From the NCBI GenBank assembly GCA_030065095.1, contig JASJDP010000009.1:1-64000 (forward strand): a stretch of DNA of 64,000 nt. The letters are read 5' to 3'. This document shows positions 17,860 to 26,033 of this stretch, piece by piece. This DNA is from Rhodobacter sp. Lineage in GTDB: Bacteria > Pseudomonadota > Alphaproteobacteria > Rhodobacterales > Rhodobacteraceae. The notes under the pieces were generated by a model. That model worked only from the letters and a program-made list of their open reading frames with translations. It was not told where the DNA came from and searched no databases. The translations under genes and the position numbers were made by a program. Numbering within the stretch: the stretch's first letter is position 1; each line of letters opens with the position of its first letter.

Positions 17860-19515
17860 TTATACGCCGCTCTGGCCGAAATAGGCCTGGTAGGGCGGCA
17901 GGGTTATGCCGTGTTCGTTTTCGATCACCTCGAAAGGCGCATCCAGCAGGCTCCAGCCGCCCGGCGGCGGGGTCACCGGCTGGGCCCGGTTCGCCAGGTT
18001 GAAGGCGCAGAAGACGCTGGTCTCGCCAAATGTCCGGGTCATCGCCAGATAGTCCTCGCGTGCCTCGACGATCCGCATCGTGCCCTTGGCGAAGATCGGA
18101 TGCCGGCGGCGGAAGGCAAGCATGTCGCGGTAGAACGTCAGCGTGGAACCTGCGTCGTTGACCTGGCTAAGGGCGGCGCGGTGGAGGTGTTCCATCGCAA
18201 CGGGCAGCCACGGCTTGCCGTCCGAGAATCCGCCGTTGCGGTTGTCCTGCACCCATGGCACCGGCGTGCGGCAGCCGTCGCGTCCCTTGAATTTCGGCCA
18301 GAACCGGACGCCGTAGGGATCCTGCAGCTCCTCAAAGGCAACGTAGGCCTCGGTCAGACCCAGTTCCTCGCCCTGATAAAGGCAGACGGACCCCCTGAGG
18401 CTCAGCAGCAGTGCCGCATAAAGGCGCAGGGCCTCTTCGCCCAGTTGCCAGCGCGAGGGGTGGCGCACCACGTCATGGTTGGAGAACGCCCAGCAGGCCC
18501 ATCCGTCGCCGGCGATGGCTTCGAAATCGCTCAGCACCTTACCGACGCGATCGCCGGTGGGGGCGGTGTTCGACAGAAAGTCGAAGGCATAGCACATATG
18601 CACCTTGTCGCCGCCCGAGGTGTATTCGGCCTGGATCTCGGCGCCGCGCTGCGCGTCGCCAACCTCGCCAACCGCCGTCGCAGCCGGATACTCATCGAGC
18701 ACGGCGCGGAATCTGCGAAGAAAGTCAAGATTTTCCGGGCGGTTCTTGTCGTAGAGATGATCTTGCCAGTTATAGGGGTTGACCGACGGCGCGATCGTAT
18801 CGTTGCGCGCGTCGGGCGGCAGCGCGGGGTTGTCGCGCAGGTCTGGGTCGTGGAAGTAGAAATTGATGGTGTCCAGCCGGAACCCGTCGACGCCGCGGTC
18901 GAGCCAGAAGCGGGCGACATCCAAGAGTTCCTGCTGCACCTGTTTGTTGTGCAGGTTCAGGTCCGGCTGCTCGCGCAGGAAGTTGTGCAGATAGTACTGC
19001 ATGCGCTCGCCGTCCCATTCCCAGGCCGGCCCGCCGAAGATCGACAGCCAGTTGTTGGGCGGCGAGCCGTCGGGCTTGGCATCGGCCCAGACAAACCAGT
19101 CGGCCTTGGCGTTGTCGCGGCTGGCGCGGGATTCCTGGAACCAGGGATGGCGGTCGCTGGTGTGGCTGAGCACCAGGTCGATCAGCACCTTCAGCCCCAG
19201 TTCGTGCGCGCGCTGAATCAGCGCGTCGAAATCGCCCAGCGTGCCGAACATCGGGTCGACGTCGCGGTAGTCCGACACGTCGTAGCCGAAATCGAGCATC
19301 GGCGAGCGGTAGAAGGGCGAAATCCAGATCGCGTCGACCCCAAGGTCGGCCACATGCGGCAGCCGGTGGATGATGCCGGCCAGATCGCCGATGCCGTCCC
19401 CGTTCGAATCCTGGAAGCTGCGGGGGTAGATCTGATAGATCACCGCCCCGCGCCACCAGTCGGGATCGGCCTCGGCCTCGGGCCGGGATTGCACCAGGGG
19501 GTCGAGCAGGTTCAT
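17860..19515 (-). CDS. aglA: Alpha-glucosidase (GH13) AglA
   Basis: Cytoplasmic glycoside hydrolase family 13 enzyme that hydrolyses imported alpha-glucosides (sucrose, maltose, trehalose or similar). 551 aa; no signal peptide. GH13 regions in order: AVIYQIYPRSFQDSNGDGIG, VDAIWISPFYRSPM with YDVSDY, DLVLSHTSDRHPWF, DGFRLDTINF with the nucleophile Asp, AVGEVGD with the acid/base Glu, and FSNHDVVRHPSR with the transition-state Asp. Length and motifs fit the oligo-1,6/alpha-glucosidase subfamily. Located between aglG and aglK. Confidence 0.94.
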   Translation of the reverse strand: MNLLDPLVQSRPEAEADPDWWRGAVIYQIYPRSFQDSNGDGIGDLAGIIHRLPHVADLGVDAIWISPFYRSPMLDFGYDVSDYRDVDPMFGTLGDFDALIQRAHELGLKVLIDLVLSHTSDRHPWFQESRASRDNAKADWFVWADAKPDGSPPNNWLSIFGGPAWEWDGERMQYYLHNFLREQPDLNLHNKQVQQELLDVARFWLDRGVDGFRLDTINFYFHDPDLRDNPALPPDARNDTIAPSVNPYNWQDHLYDKNRPENLDFLRRFRAVLDEYPAATAVGEVGDAQRGAEIQAEYTSGGDKVHMCYAFDFLSNTAPTGDRVGKVLSDFEAIAGDGWACWAFSNHDVVRHPSRWQLGEEALRLYAALLLSLRGSVCLYQGEELGLTEAYVAFEELQDPYGVRFWPKFKGRDGCRTPVPWVQDNRNGGFSDGKPWLPVAMEHLHRAALSQVNDAGSTLTFYRDMLAFRRRHPIFAKGTMRIVEAREDYLAMTRTFGETSVFCAFNLANRAQPVTPPPGGWSLLDAPFEVIENEHGITLPPYQAYFGQSGV

Positions 19516-19525
19516 CGCGCAGCCT

Positions 19526-20854
19526 TCACTTCACCGATCCGGCCAGCAGGCCGCGCACGAGGTATTTCTGCATCGCGAAGAACACCACCAGCGGCACCGC
19601 GATCGAGACGAAGGCGGCGGTGGCGAGGATTTCCCAGTTGCCGCCGCGTGTGCCCAGAAGCTCGACGATCGCATTGGTCATCACCGTGGTCTCGCCCGTG
19701 GCGTCGATCAGGAACACCTTGGCCACCAGCAGGTCGTTCCAGGTCCACAGGAACTGGAAGATCGCAAAGGACGCCAAGGCCGGGAACGACAGCGGGAGGA
19801 TGATCCGGACAAAGATCTGGAAATCCGTCGCCCCGTCGACCTTGGCGCATTCGATGATGTCGCGCGGCAGCCCGACCATGTAGTTTCTGAGCAGATAGAT
19901 CGCGAGCGGCAGGCCGAAACCGGTATGCGCCAGCCAGATGCCGAGGTACCCCTTGCCGATGCCGACGCCGAGATGCAGCTTCAAGAGCGGAATCAGCGCC
20001 AGCTGCAGCGGCACGACGAGCAGCGCCACGACCGCCGCGATCAGCAGCGCGCGGCCCGGAAAGTCCATCCAGGCCAGCGCGTAGGCGGCAAAGGCGGCGA
20101 TCACGATGGGGATGATCGTGGCCGGGATCGTCACGGTGAGCGTGCTGAAGAAGGCGCCTGCCATGTCGTCGGTGGTCTGCGCGCCCTCGACCGCACCGCT
20201 TGAGAGGCCAAAGACCAGTGCCAACAGGATCAGCAGGATCACCGCCCCGGCCCCGGGGATGATCCCGGCGAGGGTCGAATCGTGTCCCCGGAAGAGAAAG
20301 CGCAGCACGAAAAAGAAGACCGCCGCAGCGATGGCGTAGATGATCATGTTGCGGGCGACGTCCTTGCCAAGCACCGTGTCATAGTTCCCCAGGGTGAACT
20401 CCGGCGGGGTCTTGGCGGTAACGAAGACGCGCTGGCCGCGCGTGCCCTCGAAGGCCTCGGCGTTTTCCATCCGGTAGGCGCCGTCGGCCTGCACGGTGAT
20501 GGTGCCGCCCCGGCGCAGCTCGGCTGTCTCGCCCGGCGTGAAGGCGTCGATGGCGCGCGACGAGATGCCCCAGACGCTGATTTCCGCGCCCGAGCCGTTC
20601 TCGAACAGGTTGCCCTCGATCACGAACATCCCGTTCTGTTCGATCTGCGTCTCGGGCGAGGCCGCGCGGATCGTCTGGTTCTGCTCGGACGGGAACATCG
20701 CCTTCCACCAGCCCGACGTTGCGATCTGGTCGGCGGTACGGAAGGACGACACGAAAAGGCCGACCGTGGGAAAGAGCCACAGGAAGACCAGCAGCGCGAC
20801 AGAGATGTGAACGGCCCAGGAAAGCCCGGCCTTGGAGCCTGCGATATTGTCCAT
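19526..20854 (-). CDS. aglG: Alpha-glucoside ABC permease AglG, with an internal two-helix insertion
   Basis: Inner-membrane permease of the CUT1 importer, 442 aa. The C-terminal part carries the family core LTVTIPATIIPIVIAAFAAY and the EAA loop AKVDGATDFQIFVRIILPLS. N-terminal helix at 15-36, then a periplasmic segment (45-155) typical of AglG. Between residues 165 and 232 lies an extra stretch with two hydrophobic helices (about 170-187 and 200-219) interrupting the usual run from the TPPEFTLGNY segment to the permease core. From memory AglG proteins are nearer 380 aa. Start overlaps the aglF stop (TGATG). Confidence 0.9.
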   Translation of the reverse strand: MDNIAGSKAGLSWAVHISVALLVFLWLFPTVGLFVSSFRTADQIATSGWWKAMFPSEQNQTIRAASPETQIEQNGMFVIEGNLFENGSGAEISVWGISSRAIDAFTPGETAELRRGGTITVQADGAYRMENAEAFEGTRGQRVFVTAKTPPEFTLGNYDTVLGKDVARNMIIYAIAAAVFFFVLRFLFRGHDSTLAGIIPGAGAVILLILLALVFGLSSGAVEGAQTTDDMAGAFFSTLTVTIPATIIPIVIAAFAAYALAWMDFPGRALLIAAVVALLVVPLQLALIPLLKLHLGVGIGKGYLGIWLAHTGFGLPLAIYLLRNYMVGLPRDIIECAKVDGATDFQIFVRIILPLSFPALASFAIFQFLWTWNDLLVAKVFLIDATGETTVMTNAIVELLGTRGGNWEILATAAFVSIAVPLVVFFAMQKYLVRGLLAGSVK

Positions 20855-21855
20855 CAGCGCATCTCCTTCCGCGCGTTGCGCACGTTCCAGACGAGGATCG
20901 GGGTGACGAGCAGCATGATGATCATTGCGCTGGCCGAGCCCACGCCCCAGTCGAACGAGCGGAACAGCTTGTCATACATGTAATTGGCCAGCACCTGCGT
21001 TTCCCACTGGCCGTTGGTCATGGCGAAGACGATGTCGAAGACCTTGAGCACCACCAGCGTGATGGTGGTCCAGACCACGACGATGGTGCCCATGATCTGC
21101 GGCACCTTGATCTTGAAGAAGATCTGGAACGGGTTGGCGCCGTCGACGATGGCCGCCTCGACCGTTTCCTCGGGGATGCCGCGCAACGCGGCCGACAGGA
21201 TCACCATCGCAAACCCGGTCTGGATCCAGATGAGCACGATCATCAGGAAAAAGTTGTTCCAGAACGGCACGGTCAGCCAGGTCAGGGGATCGCTGCCGCC
21301 AAGGGCCAGGTAGATCGCGTTCAGAACGCCGATCTGGTCCTGGTCGACCGGGCGGGTGTCGTAGACCAGTTTCCAGATCACCGCAGCGCCGACAAAGCTG
21401 ATCGCCATCGGCATGAAGATCAGCGATTTCGCCAGGTTGCCCCAGCCGATGCGGTCGGTCAGCTGTGCGGCCAATAGCCCGAAGGCGGTCGAGGCGGCGG
21501 GCACGATCAGTAGCCACAGCATGTTGTTGCGCAGCGCTTCCCAGAACTTCGCCTCGCCGAACATCTGGCTGTAATTGGCGAGCCCGACAAAGGCGCCGCC
21601 CGCGTCGCGGTCGGTCACCGACAGCCGCAGCGTCTCGAACACCGGGTAGGCCAGGTAGAGGCCAAGCGCGAAGATGGCGGGAAACAGGAACAGCCAGGGG
21701 CGGACCATGTTCGCCCGGTTGATGTTGCGACCGGCCTGCGGGCCCTTGGCCGGGAAGATCACCCTGTCGAGGACCTGGTTGGAGAAATAGAAATATCCCA
21801 CGCAACCGCCGACACCGATGATGATGGTCAAAAGACCCTGTAACGCTGGATGCAT
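20854..21855 (-). CDS. aglF: Alpha-glucoside ABC permease AglF
   Basis: First permease subunit of the importer, 333 aa with about eight hydrophobic helices. The EAA loop is EAAIVDGANPFQIFFKIKVP. N-terminal helices at 7-24 and 52-70, then SLIFMPMAISFVGAAVIWK. Lies 88 bases after the second binding-protein gene, across a stem-loop, and is coupled to aglG. Confidence 0.92.
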   Translation of the reverse strand: MHPALQGLLTIIIGVGGCVGYFYFSNQVLDRVIFPAKGPQAGRNINRANMVRPWLFLFPAIFALGLYLAYPVFETLRLSVTDRDAGGAFVGLANYSQMFGEAKFWEALRNNMLWLLIVPAASTAFGLLAAQLTDRIGWGNLAKSLIFMPMAISFVGAAVIWKLVYDTRPVDQDQIGVLNAIYLALGGSDPLTWLTVPFWNNFFLMIVLIWIQTGFAMVILSAALRGIPEETVEAAIVDGANPFQIFFKIKVPQIMGTIVVVWTTITLVVLKVFDIVFAMTNGQWETQVLANYMYDKLFRSFDWGVGSASAMIIMLLVTPILVWNVRNARKEMR

Positions 21856-21891
21856 GTCTTCCCTCCCGGCCTTGTCTTCTTTGTCTGTTGG

Positions 21892-21916
21892 ATCCGGGCC
21901 GCGGGACGGCCCGGAT
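21892..21916 (-). other. Stem-loop between aglE copy and aglF
   Basis: Perfect 10-bp arms ATCCGGGCCG / CGGCCCGGAT with a 5-base loop, just after the binding-protein stop. No T tract, so it is more likely an mRNA 3'-protecting or attenuating structure than a full terminator. Placement parallels the stem-loop at 23342-23375. Confidence 0.6.
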
Positions 21917-21943
21917 CGTCGGTTCGGTTTCCCGTGAGCGGGT

Positions 21944-23308
21944 TTACTTCAGCGCGTCCCAACTGGCCTGGATCTGGTCCGCAACGGCCGTGGCGTCCTT
22001 GCCACCGGTATAGTCCACCATTCCCGTCCAGAACGTGCCGGCGCCGACGCCGCCCGGCATCAGGTCGGACCCGTCGAAACGGAAAGTGGTGGCGTTGATC
22101 AGAATCTCGCCCTGCTTGCGCAGCGTGTCGTTCAGATAGGCATCGAGGTTCACGCCCTTGTGCGGGGTCAAAAACCCGGTTTGGGCCATCATGATCTCGT
22201 GCGCGACGGGAAGCTGGAAAAACTCCATCAGCGCCGACGCGGCCTCGGACGGATCGGTGATCGCCATCAGCGTGCCGCCGCCCAGGACCGGGCTGCCGAG
22301 ATCCTTGCTTTGATAGGCCGGGAAATAGAAGAAATCGGCATCCACGCCGAATTCCACGTCTTCCGGAAAGAAGGCCGGCACGAAGGACGCCTGGCGGTGC
22401 ATGTAGCATTGCGGCGGCGAGGAGAAGAGCCCCTTGGGCGAATCGCGGAAGTCCGTCGCGGCGACCGCCCCTGCCCCGCCAGCGACCTTGGCGTCGTCGC
22501 GCGCGAACCAGCCGAATTCCTCGATCGCGGCAATCACGCGCGGATCGTTGAACGCAACTTCGTTGGTGGTCCAGCCGTCGTAGATCTCGGGCGGCTGGGT
22601 GCGCAGCATGATGTCCTCGACCCAGTCGGTCGCGGGCCAGCCCGTGGCCGCGCCGGAGCCGAGGCCGATGCACCAGGGCACCTCGCCCTCGGCGACGATG
22701 GTCTCGGTCAGATCGCGCAGCTCTTCCATGGTTTCGGGCACGTCATAGCCCGCGTCCTCGAAATTCTCCGGACTGTACCAAACCAGGCTCTTCACGTTGA
22801 CGTTGTAGAAAAAGCCGTAGAGCTGGTCCGTGCCGGTCTCGTCGGCATAGGTTCCCAGGTCGACCCAGCTGTCGCCGGCGCCGTAATTGGCGGCGACCCA
22901 GTCGCCCATGCCGTCCGGCAGCGGCGACAGCAGCCCGCGCGAGGCCATATCCGCCGCCAGGCCGGGCTGCGGGAAGACCGCGATGTTCGGGGCCGATCCG
23001 GCCTCGGCGTCGATCACGATGTTCTGTTCGAACGAATCCGATCCGGCATAGGTCACGTCGGCTCCGGTGGCGGCGATGAAATAGTCCAGCACGTCGCGGA
23101 AATAGTCGTCCTCGGGCTGCAGCCAGGGGCCCGACACCGTAACCTGCTGACCGCTCAGATCGGGGGCGGCGCCGGCCCATTCATTGTAACTGTCCCAGTT
23201 GAACGGCCCCTCGCCGACGGGGAATTTCAATTCGATATGGCTACCTGCCGCCGCGACGCCCGCTGTCGCCGCAAAGGCAACGGCCGTCGTCAGAAATCTG
23301 TTCATCAT
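21944..23308 (-). CDS. aglE: Alpha-glucoside-binding protein AglE, second copy
   Basis: Periplasmic solute-binding protein for the AglFG-K importer, 454 aa. Signal peptide at about residues 1-22 (FLTTAVAFAATAGVAAAGS). Family stretches: FPQPGLAADMASRGLL, DQLYGFFYNVNVKSLVWYSP, WPATDWVEDIMLRTQPPE, SPKGLFSSPPQCYMHRQASF. It keeps a longer N-terminal segment (FPVGEGPFNWDSYNEW) absent from the adjacent paralogue. ATG 23308 has GGAGAG 5 bases upstream; ATG 23305 is an alternative. Confidence 0.9.
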   Translation of the reverse strand: MMNRFLTTAVAFAATAGVAAAGSHIELKFPVGEGPFNWDSYNEWAGAAPDLSGQQVTVSGPWLQPEDDYFRDVLDYFIAATGADVTYAGSDSFEQNIVIDAEAGSAPNIAVFPQPGLAADMASRGLLSPLPDGMGDWVAANYGAGDSWVDLGTYADETGTDQLYGFFYNVNVKSLVWYSPENFEDAGYDVPETMEELRDLTETIVAEGEVPWCIGLGSGAATGWPATDWVEDIMLRTQPPEIYDGWTTNEVAFNDPRVIAAIEEFGWFARDDAKVAGGAGAVAATDFRDSPKGLFSSPPQCYMHRQASFVPAFFPEDVEFGVDADFFYFPAYQSKDLGSPVLGGGTLMAITDPSEAASALMEFFQLPVAHEIMMAQTGFLTPHKGVNLDAYLNDTLRKQGEILINATTFRFDGSDLMPGGVGAGTFWTGMVDYTGGKDATAVADQIQASWDALK

Positions 23309-23341
23309 CGGGTCTCTCCCACCATGCACGCCGGCCGAATG

Positions 23342-23375
23342 GCGACGGGGCGTCCGCCAATGCGGACGCCCCGTC
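23342..23375 (-). other. Strong stem-loop between the two aglE copies
   Basis: Perfect 15-bp arms CGACGGGGCGTCCGC / GCGGACGCCCCGTCG with a 4-base loop. No T tract follows on the minus strand. Probably stabilises or terminates part of the upstream aglE message, raising binding-protein dosage. Confidence 0.7.
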
Positions 23376-23386
23376 GTAGTCTTGGA

Positions 23387-24655
23387 TCACTTCAGCGCGT
23401 CCCAGCTTTCCTGGATCTCGGCGGCGACCTCTGCCGCGGGCTTGCCCCCGGCGTAATCGACCATACCGGTCCAGAAGCTGCCCGCACCGACACCGCCCGG
23501 CATCAGGTCGGACCCGTCGAAGCGGAAGGTGGTGGCGCCCAGAAGGATGTCGTTCATCTTCGCCGTTGCCGGGTCCGAGAATTTCGAGTTGTCGACGCCC
23601 TTCAACGGGGTCAGGAAGCCGCCGAGCTCCATCCAGATTTCATGCGCTTCGGTGGTCTGCAGGAACTTGATCAGGTCATGCGCGCCCTGGCTGTCGTTGG
23701 TGATCGCCCAGAGCGTCCCCGCGCCAAGAACCGGCTTGCCGAGATCCTGGCCTTCATAGGCCGGGAAGTAGAAGAAATCGGCATCCTCGCCCACGACTGT
23801 GTCCTCGGGGAAGAAGGCCGGGATGAACGAGGCCTGGCGGTGCATGTAGCACTGCGGCGGCGACGAGAAGAGACCCTTGGGCGAATCGCGGAAGTCGGTC
23901 GAGGCGACCACACCGGCCCCGCCGGCCACATAATCGTCGTTGCGTGCAAACGCGCCGAACTCGTCGATCGCGGCCACCACCTTTTCGTCGGTGAACGCCA
24001 TCTCGTTCGACACCCACATGTCGTAGACTTCGGGCGGCTGGGTGCGCAGCATCATCTCTTCGACCCAGTCGGTCGCGGGCCAGCCGGTCGCGCCGCCCGA
24101 GCCCAGCCCGATGCACCACGGCGTTTCGCCGTCGGCGACGATCTGGTCGGTCAGCGCCTTCAGCTCTTCCATCGTCTCGGGAACGTCGTAGCCGGCGTCC
24201 TCGAAGTTTTCAGGCGAGTACCAAACCAGCGATTTCACATCGACCTTGTAGAAGAAGCCGTAAAGCTGGTCCGCACCGTTTTCGTCTGCGTAGGTGCCCA
24301 GATCGACCCAGGACTGGCCGGCGGCGTAGTTGTCCCTGATCCAGTCGCCGGTACCGTCGGCCAGCGGGGTCAGAAAGCCGCGGCTGGCCATGTCGGCGGC
24401 CAGGCCCGGCTGCGGGAACACGCCGACATTGGGGGCCGATCCGGCCTCGGCATCGACCATGATCTGCTGTTCGAAACTATCCGACCCCACATAGCGTACG
24501 TCATGACCCGAGGCGGCGGCGAAAGCGCCCAGAACCTTTTCGACATTCTCCTGGTCGGGCCCCAGCCAGGGCCCGAACACGGTGACCTGTTCGGCCGATG
24601 CCATTCCGGCGGTCAGCGCAAGCGCGGCCGCGCCGGTATAAAGCACATGTTTCAT
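23387..24655 (-). CDS. aglE: Alpha-glucoside-binding protein AglE, first copy
   Basis: Paralogue of the following gene and first in the agl operon. 422 aa with a signal peptide (residues 1-21, ending MASA-EQV). Shares long identical stretches with the neighbour, for example YVGSDSFEQ, AEAGSAPN, VFPQPGLAADMASRG and TTFRFDGSDLMPGGVGAG. ATG 24655 has GGGAGG upstream. Binding-protein duplication in tandem is unusual; the two may differ in ligand or be a recent gene duplication. Confidence 0.9.
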   Translation of the reverse strand: MKHVLYTGAAALALTAGMASAEQVTVFGPWLGPDQENVEKVLGAFAAASGHDVRYVGSDSFEQQIMVDAEAGSAPNVGVFPQPGLAADMASRGFLTPLADGTGDWIRDNYAAGQSWVDLGTYADENGADQLYGFFYKVDVKSLVWYSPENFEDAGYDVPETMEELKALTDQIVADGETPWCIGLGSGGATGWPATDWVEEMMLRTQPPEVYDMWVSNEMAFTDEKVVAAIDEFGAFARNDDYVAGGAGVVASTDFRDSPKGLFSSPPQCYMHRQASFIPAFFPEDTVVGEDADFFYFPAYEGQDLGKPVLGAGTLWAITNDSQGAHDLIKFLQTTEAHEIWMELGGFLTPLKGVDNSKFSDPATAKMNDILLGATTFRFDGSDLMPGGVGAGSFWTGMVDYAGGKPAAEVAAEIQESWDALK

Positions 24656-24726
24656 GGTTGTCCTCCCGTAGCGGCGCCCTGCAGCGGCGCCAGTCCCAAA
24701 TATTCCCGTACGCATGGAATCAGTTC

Positions 24727-24738
24727 CAAAGCGCTTTG
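24727..24738. promoter_or_regulatory. LacI-type operator O1
   Basis: Perfect palindrome CAAAGCGCTTTG in the aglE-aglR intergenic region, 72 bases upstream of the first aglE. The CG-centred, AAA/TTT-flanked dyad is typical of LacI/GalR regulators. An identical site lies 170 bases away, beside aglR. Confidence 0.75.
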
Positions 24739-24896
24739 AACGGTTTTACAGTCCCGCATTGCCGTTATCGAGTCAATCACGGAATTCTCCGCGAAGCCGT
24801 TTAAAACAGACATCTTTTCAACCCGTTTTATGCTGCAGCGCAGCGAAATTCTGCCTTTGACGGCCTCGGCTTCCATAGATACGGTTTTAGGTGATT

Positions 24897-24908
24897 CAAA
24901 GCGCTTTG
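24897..24908. promoter_or_regulatory. LacI-type operator O2
   Basis: Second identical CAAAGCGCTTTG, ending 7 bases before the aglR start codon, so it would overlap or block the aglR ribosome-binding/promoter region. Centre-to-centre spacing of 170 bases to O1 would allow looping and autoregulation. Confidence 0.75.
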
Positions 24909-24915
24909 GCATGCG

Positions 24916-25968
24916 ATGGCGATGAACCTGAAAGAACTTTCGCGCAGCCTTGGGCTGTCGCAAACCACTGTCAGCCGCGCCCTGAACGGGTATCCGGAGG
25001 TGGCCGAGGCCACGCGCCAGCGGGTCATGCAGGCCGCCGCGGTACACAATTATCGCCCGAATGCCCGTGCCAAGGGGCTGGCGACGGGCCGCACCATGGC
25101 GGTGGGCCATGTCATTCCGGTCGCCAGCCAGCACGAGATGGTCAATCCGATCTTTTCGGACTTCATCGCCGGCGCCGGCGAGACCTATATGCGCCATGGC
25201 TATGACATGGTGCTGTCGGTGGTGCCCGATGCGCGCGAAGAGGCCGCGTACCGCGAACTGGCGATGAAGGGATCGGTCGACGGCATCATCGTGCACGGGC
25301 CCCGCGCCGTCGATCCGCGCATCGCGCTGTTGCAGGAAATCGGCCTCCCCTTTGTCGTGCATGGCCGCGCCTCGGGCGCGCAGACCGACTATAACTGGAT
25401 CGACGTCAACAACCGGCGCGCCTTTCAGCGGGCCACCGAGTTCCTGCTCGATCTCGGCCACCGCCGAATCGCCCTGGTCAACGGGTTGGTCAGCATGGAT
25501 TTCGCCGCCCGCCGCCTGCGGGGCTATACCGACGCCCTGACGTCGCGCGGCGTAACCCCGGACCCCGCGCTGATCTATTCGGACGAGATGACCGAGGCCT
25601 ATGGGTTTGGCGCGGCGCGCGAAGTCCTGGCCCTGGCACAGCCGGCCACGGCGTTCCTGGTCTCGTCGATGATCGCGGCGCTGGGGATCCGCCGGGCGAT
25701 CGAAGAGGCAGGCCTGCGGATGGGCCGCGATATTTCGGTGATTACCTATGACGACGATCTCAGCTATCTGCGCAACGGCGGCGAGGTGCCGACCTTTACC
25801 GCCACGCGATCCTCGGTGCGTCAGGCTGGACGGCTGTGCGCCGATCGCCTGATCGATCTGGTCCAGAACCCGGGCCAACCGGCGCGCAGGCACCTGCTGG
25901 AGGCCGAACTGACCGTGGGAGCCTCGACGGGGCCTGCCCCCGCGGGCGTCAACCGGGTCGTGACATAG
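24916..25968 (+). CDS. aglR: LacI-family regulator AglR
   Basis: Repressor for the divergent agl operon and probably the downstream bgl-glk genes. 350 aa: N-terminal LacI helix-turn-helix (NLKELSRSLGLSQTTVSRAL, then NGYPEVAEATRQRVMQAA) and hinge NYRPNARAKGLATGRT, then a periplasmic-binding-protein-like sensor domain. ATG 24916 lies immediately after operator O2; ATG 24922 is an alternative. The ligand is likely an alpha-glucoside, by context. Confidence 0.9.
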   Translation: MAMNLKELSRSLGLSQTTVSRALNGYPEVAEATRQRVMQAAAVHNYRPNARAKGLATGRTMAVGHVIPVASQHEMVNPIFSDFIAGAGETYMRHGYDMVLSVVPDAREEAAYRELAMKGSVDGIIVHGPRAVDPRIALLQEIGLPFVVHGRASGAQTDYNWIDVNNRRAFQRATEFLLDLGHRRIALVNGLVSMDFAARRLRGYTDALTSRGVTPDPALIYSDEMTEAYGFGAAREVLALAQPATAFLVSSMIAALGIRRAIEEAGLRMGRDISVITYDDDLSYLRNGGEVPTFTATRSSVRQAGRLCADRLIDLVQNPGQPARRHLLEAELTVGASTGPAPAGVNRVVT

Positions 25969-26033
25969 GCACTGGCCGACGCCACGGGTTCGCCGTATAG
26001 GCAGCGATGTTAGCGATCACAGGAACCGCCGAA

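Noticed and set aside
16780-19803. 1007-aa open frame on the plus strand opposite aglK/aglA
   Set aside because: Low-complexity composition and no domain; antisense to clear ATPase and GH13 genes.
22160-24739. 859-aa open frame on the plus strand opposite both aglE genes
   Set aside because: Antisense shadow; its internal similarity just mirrors the aglE duplication.
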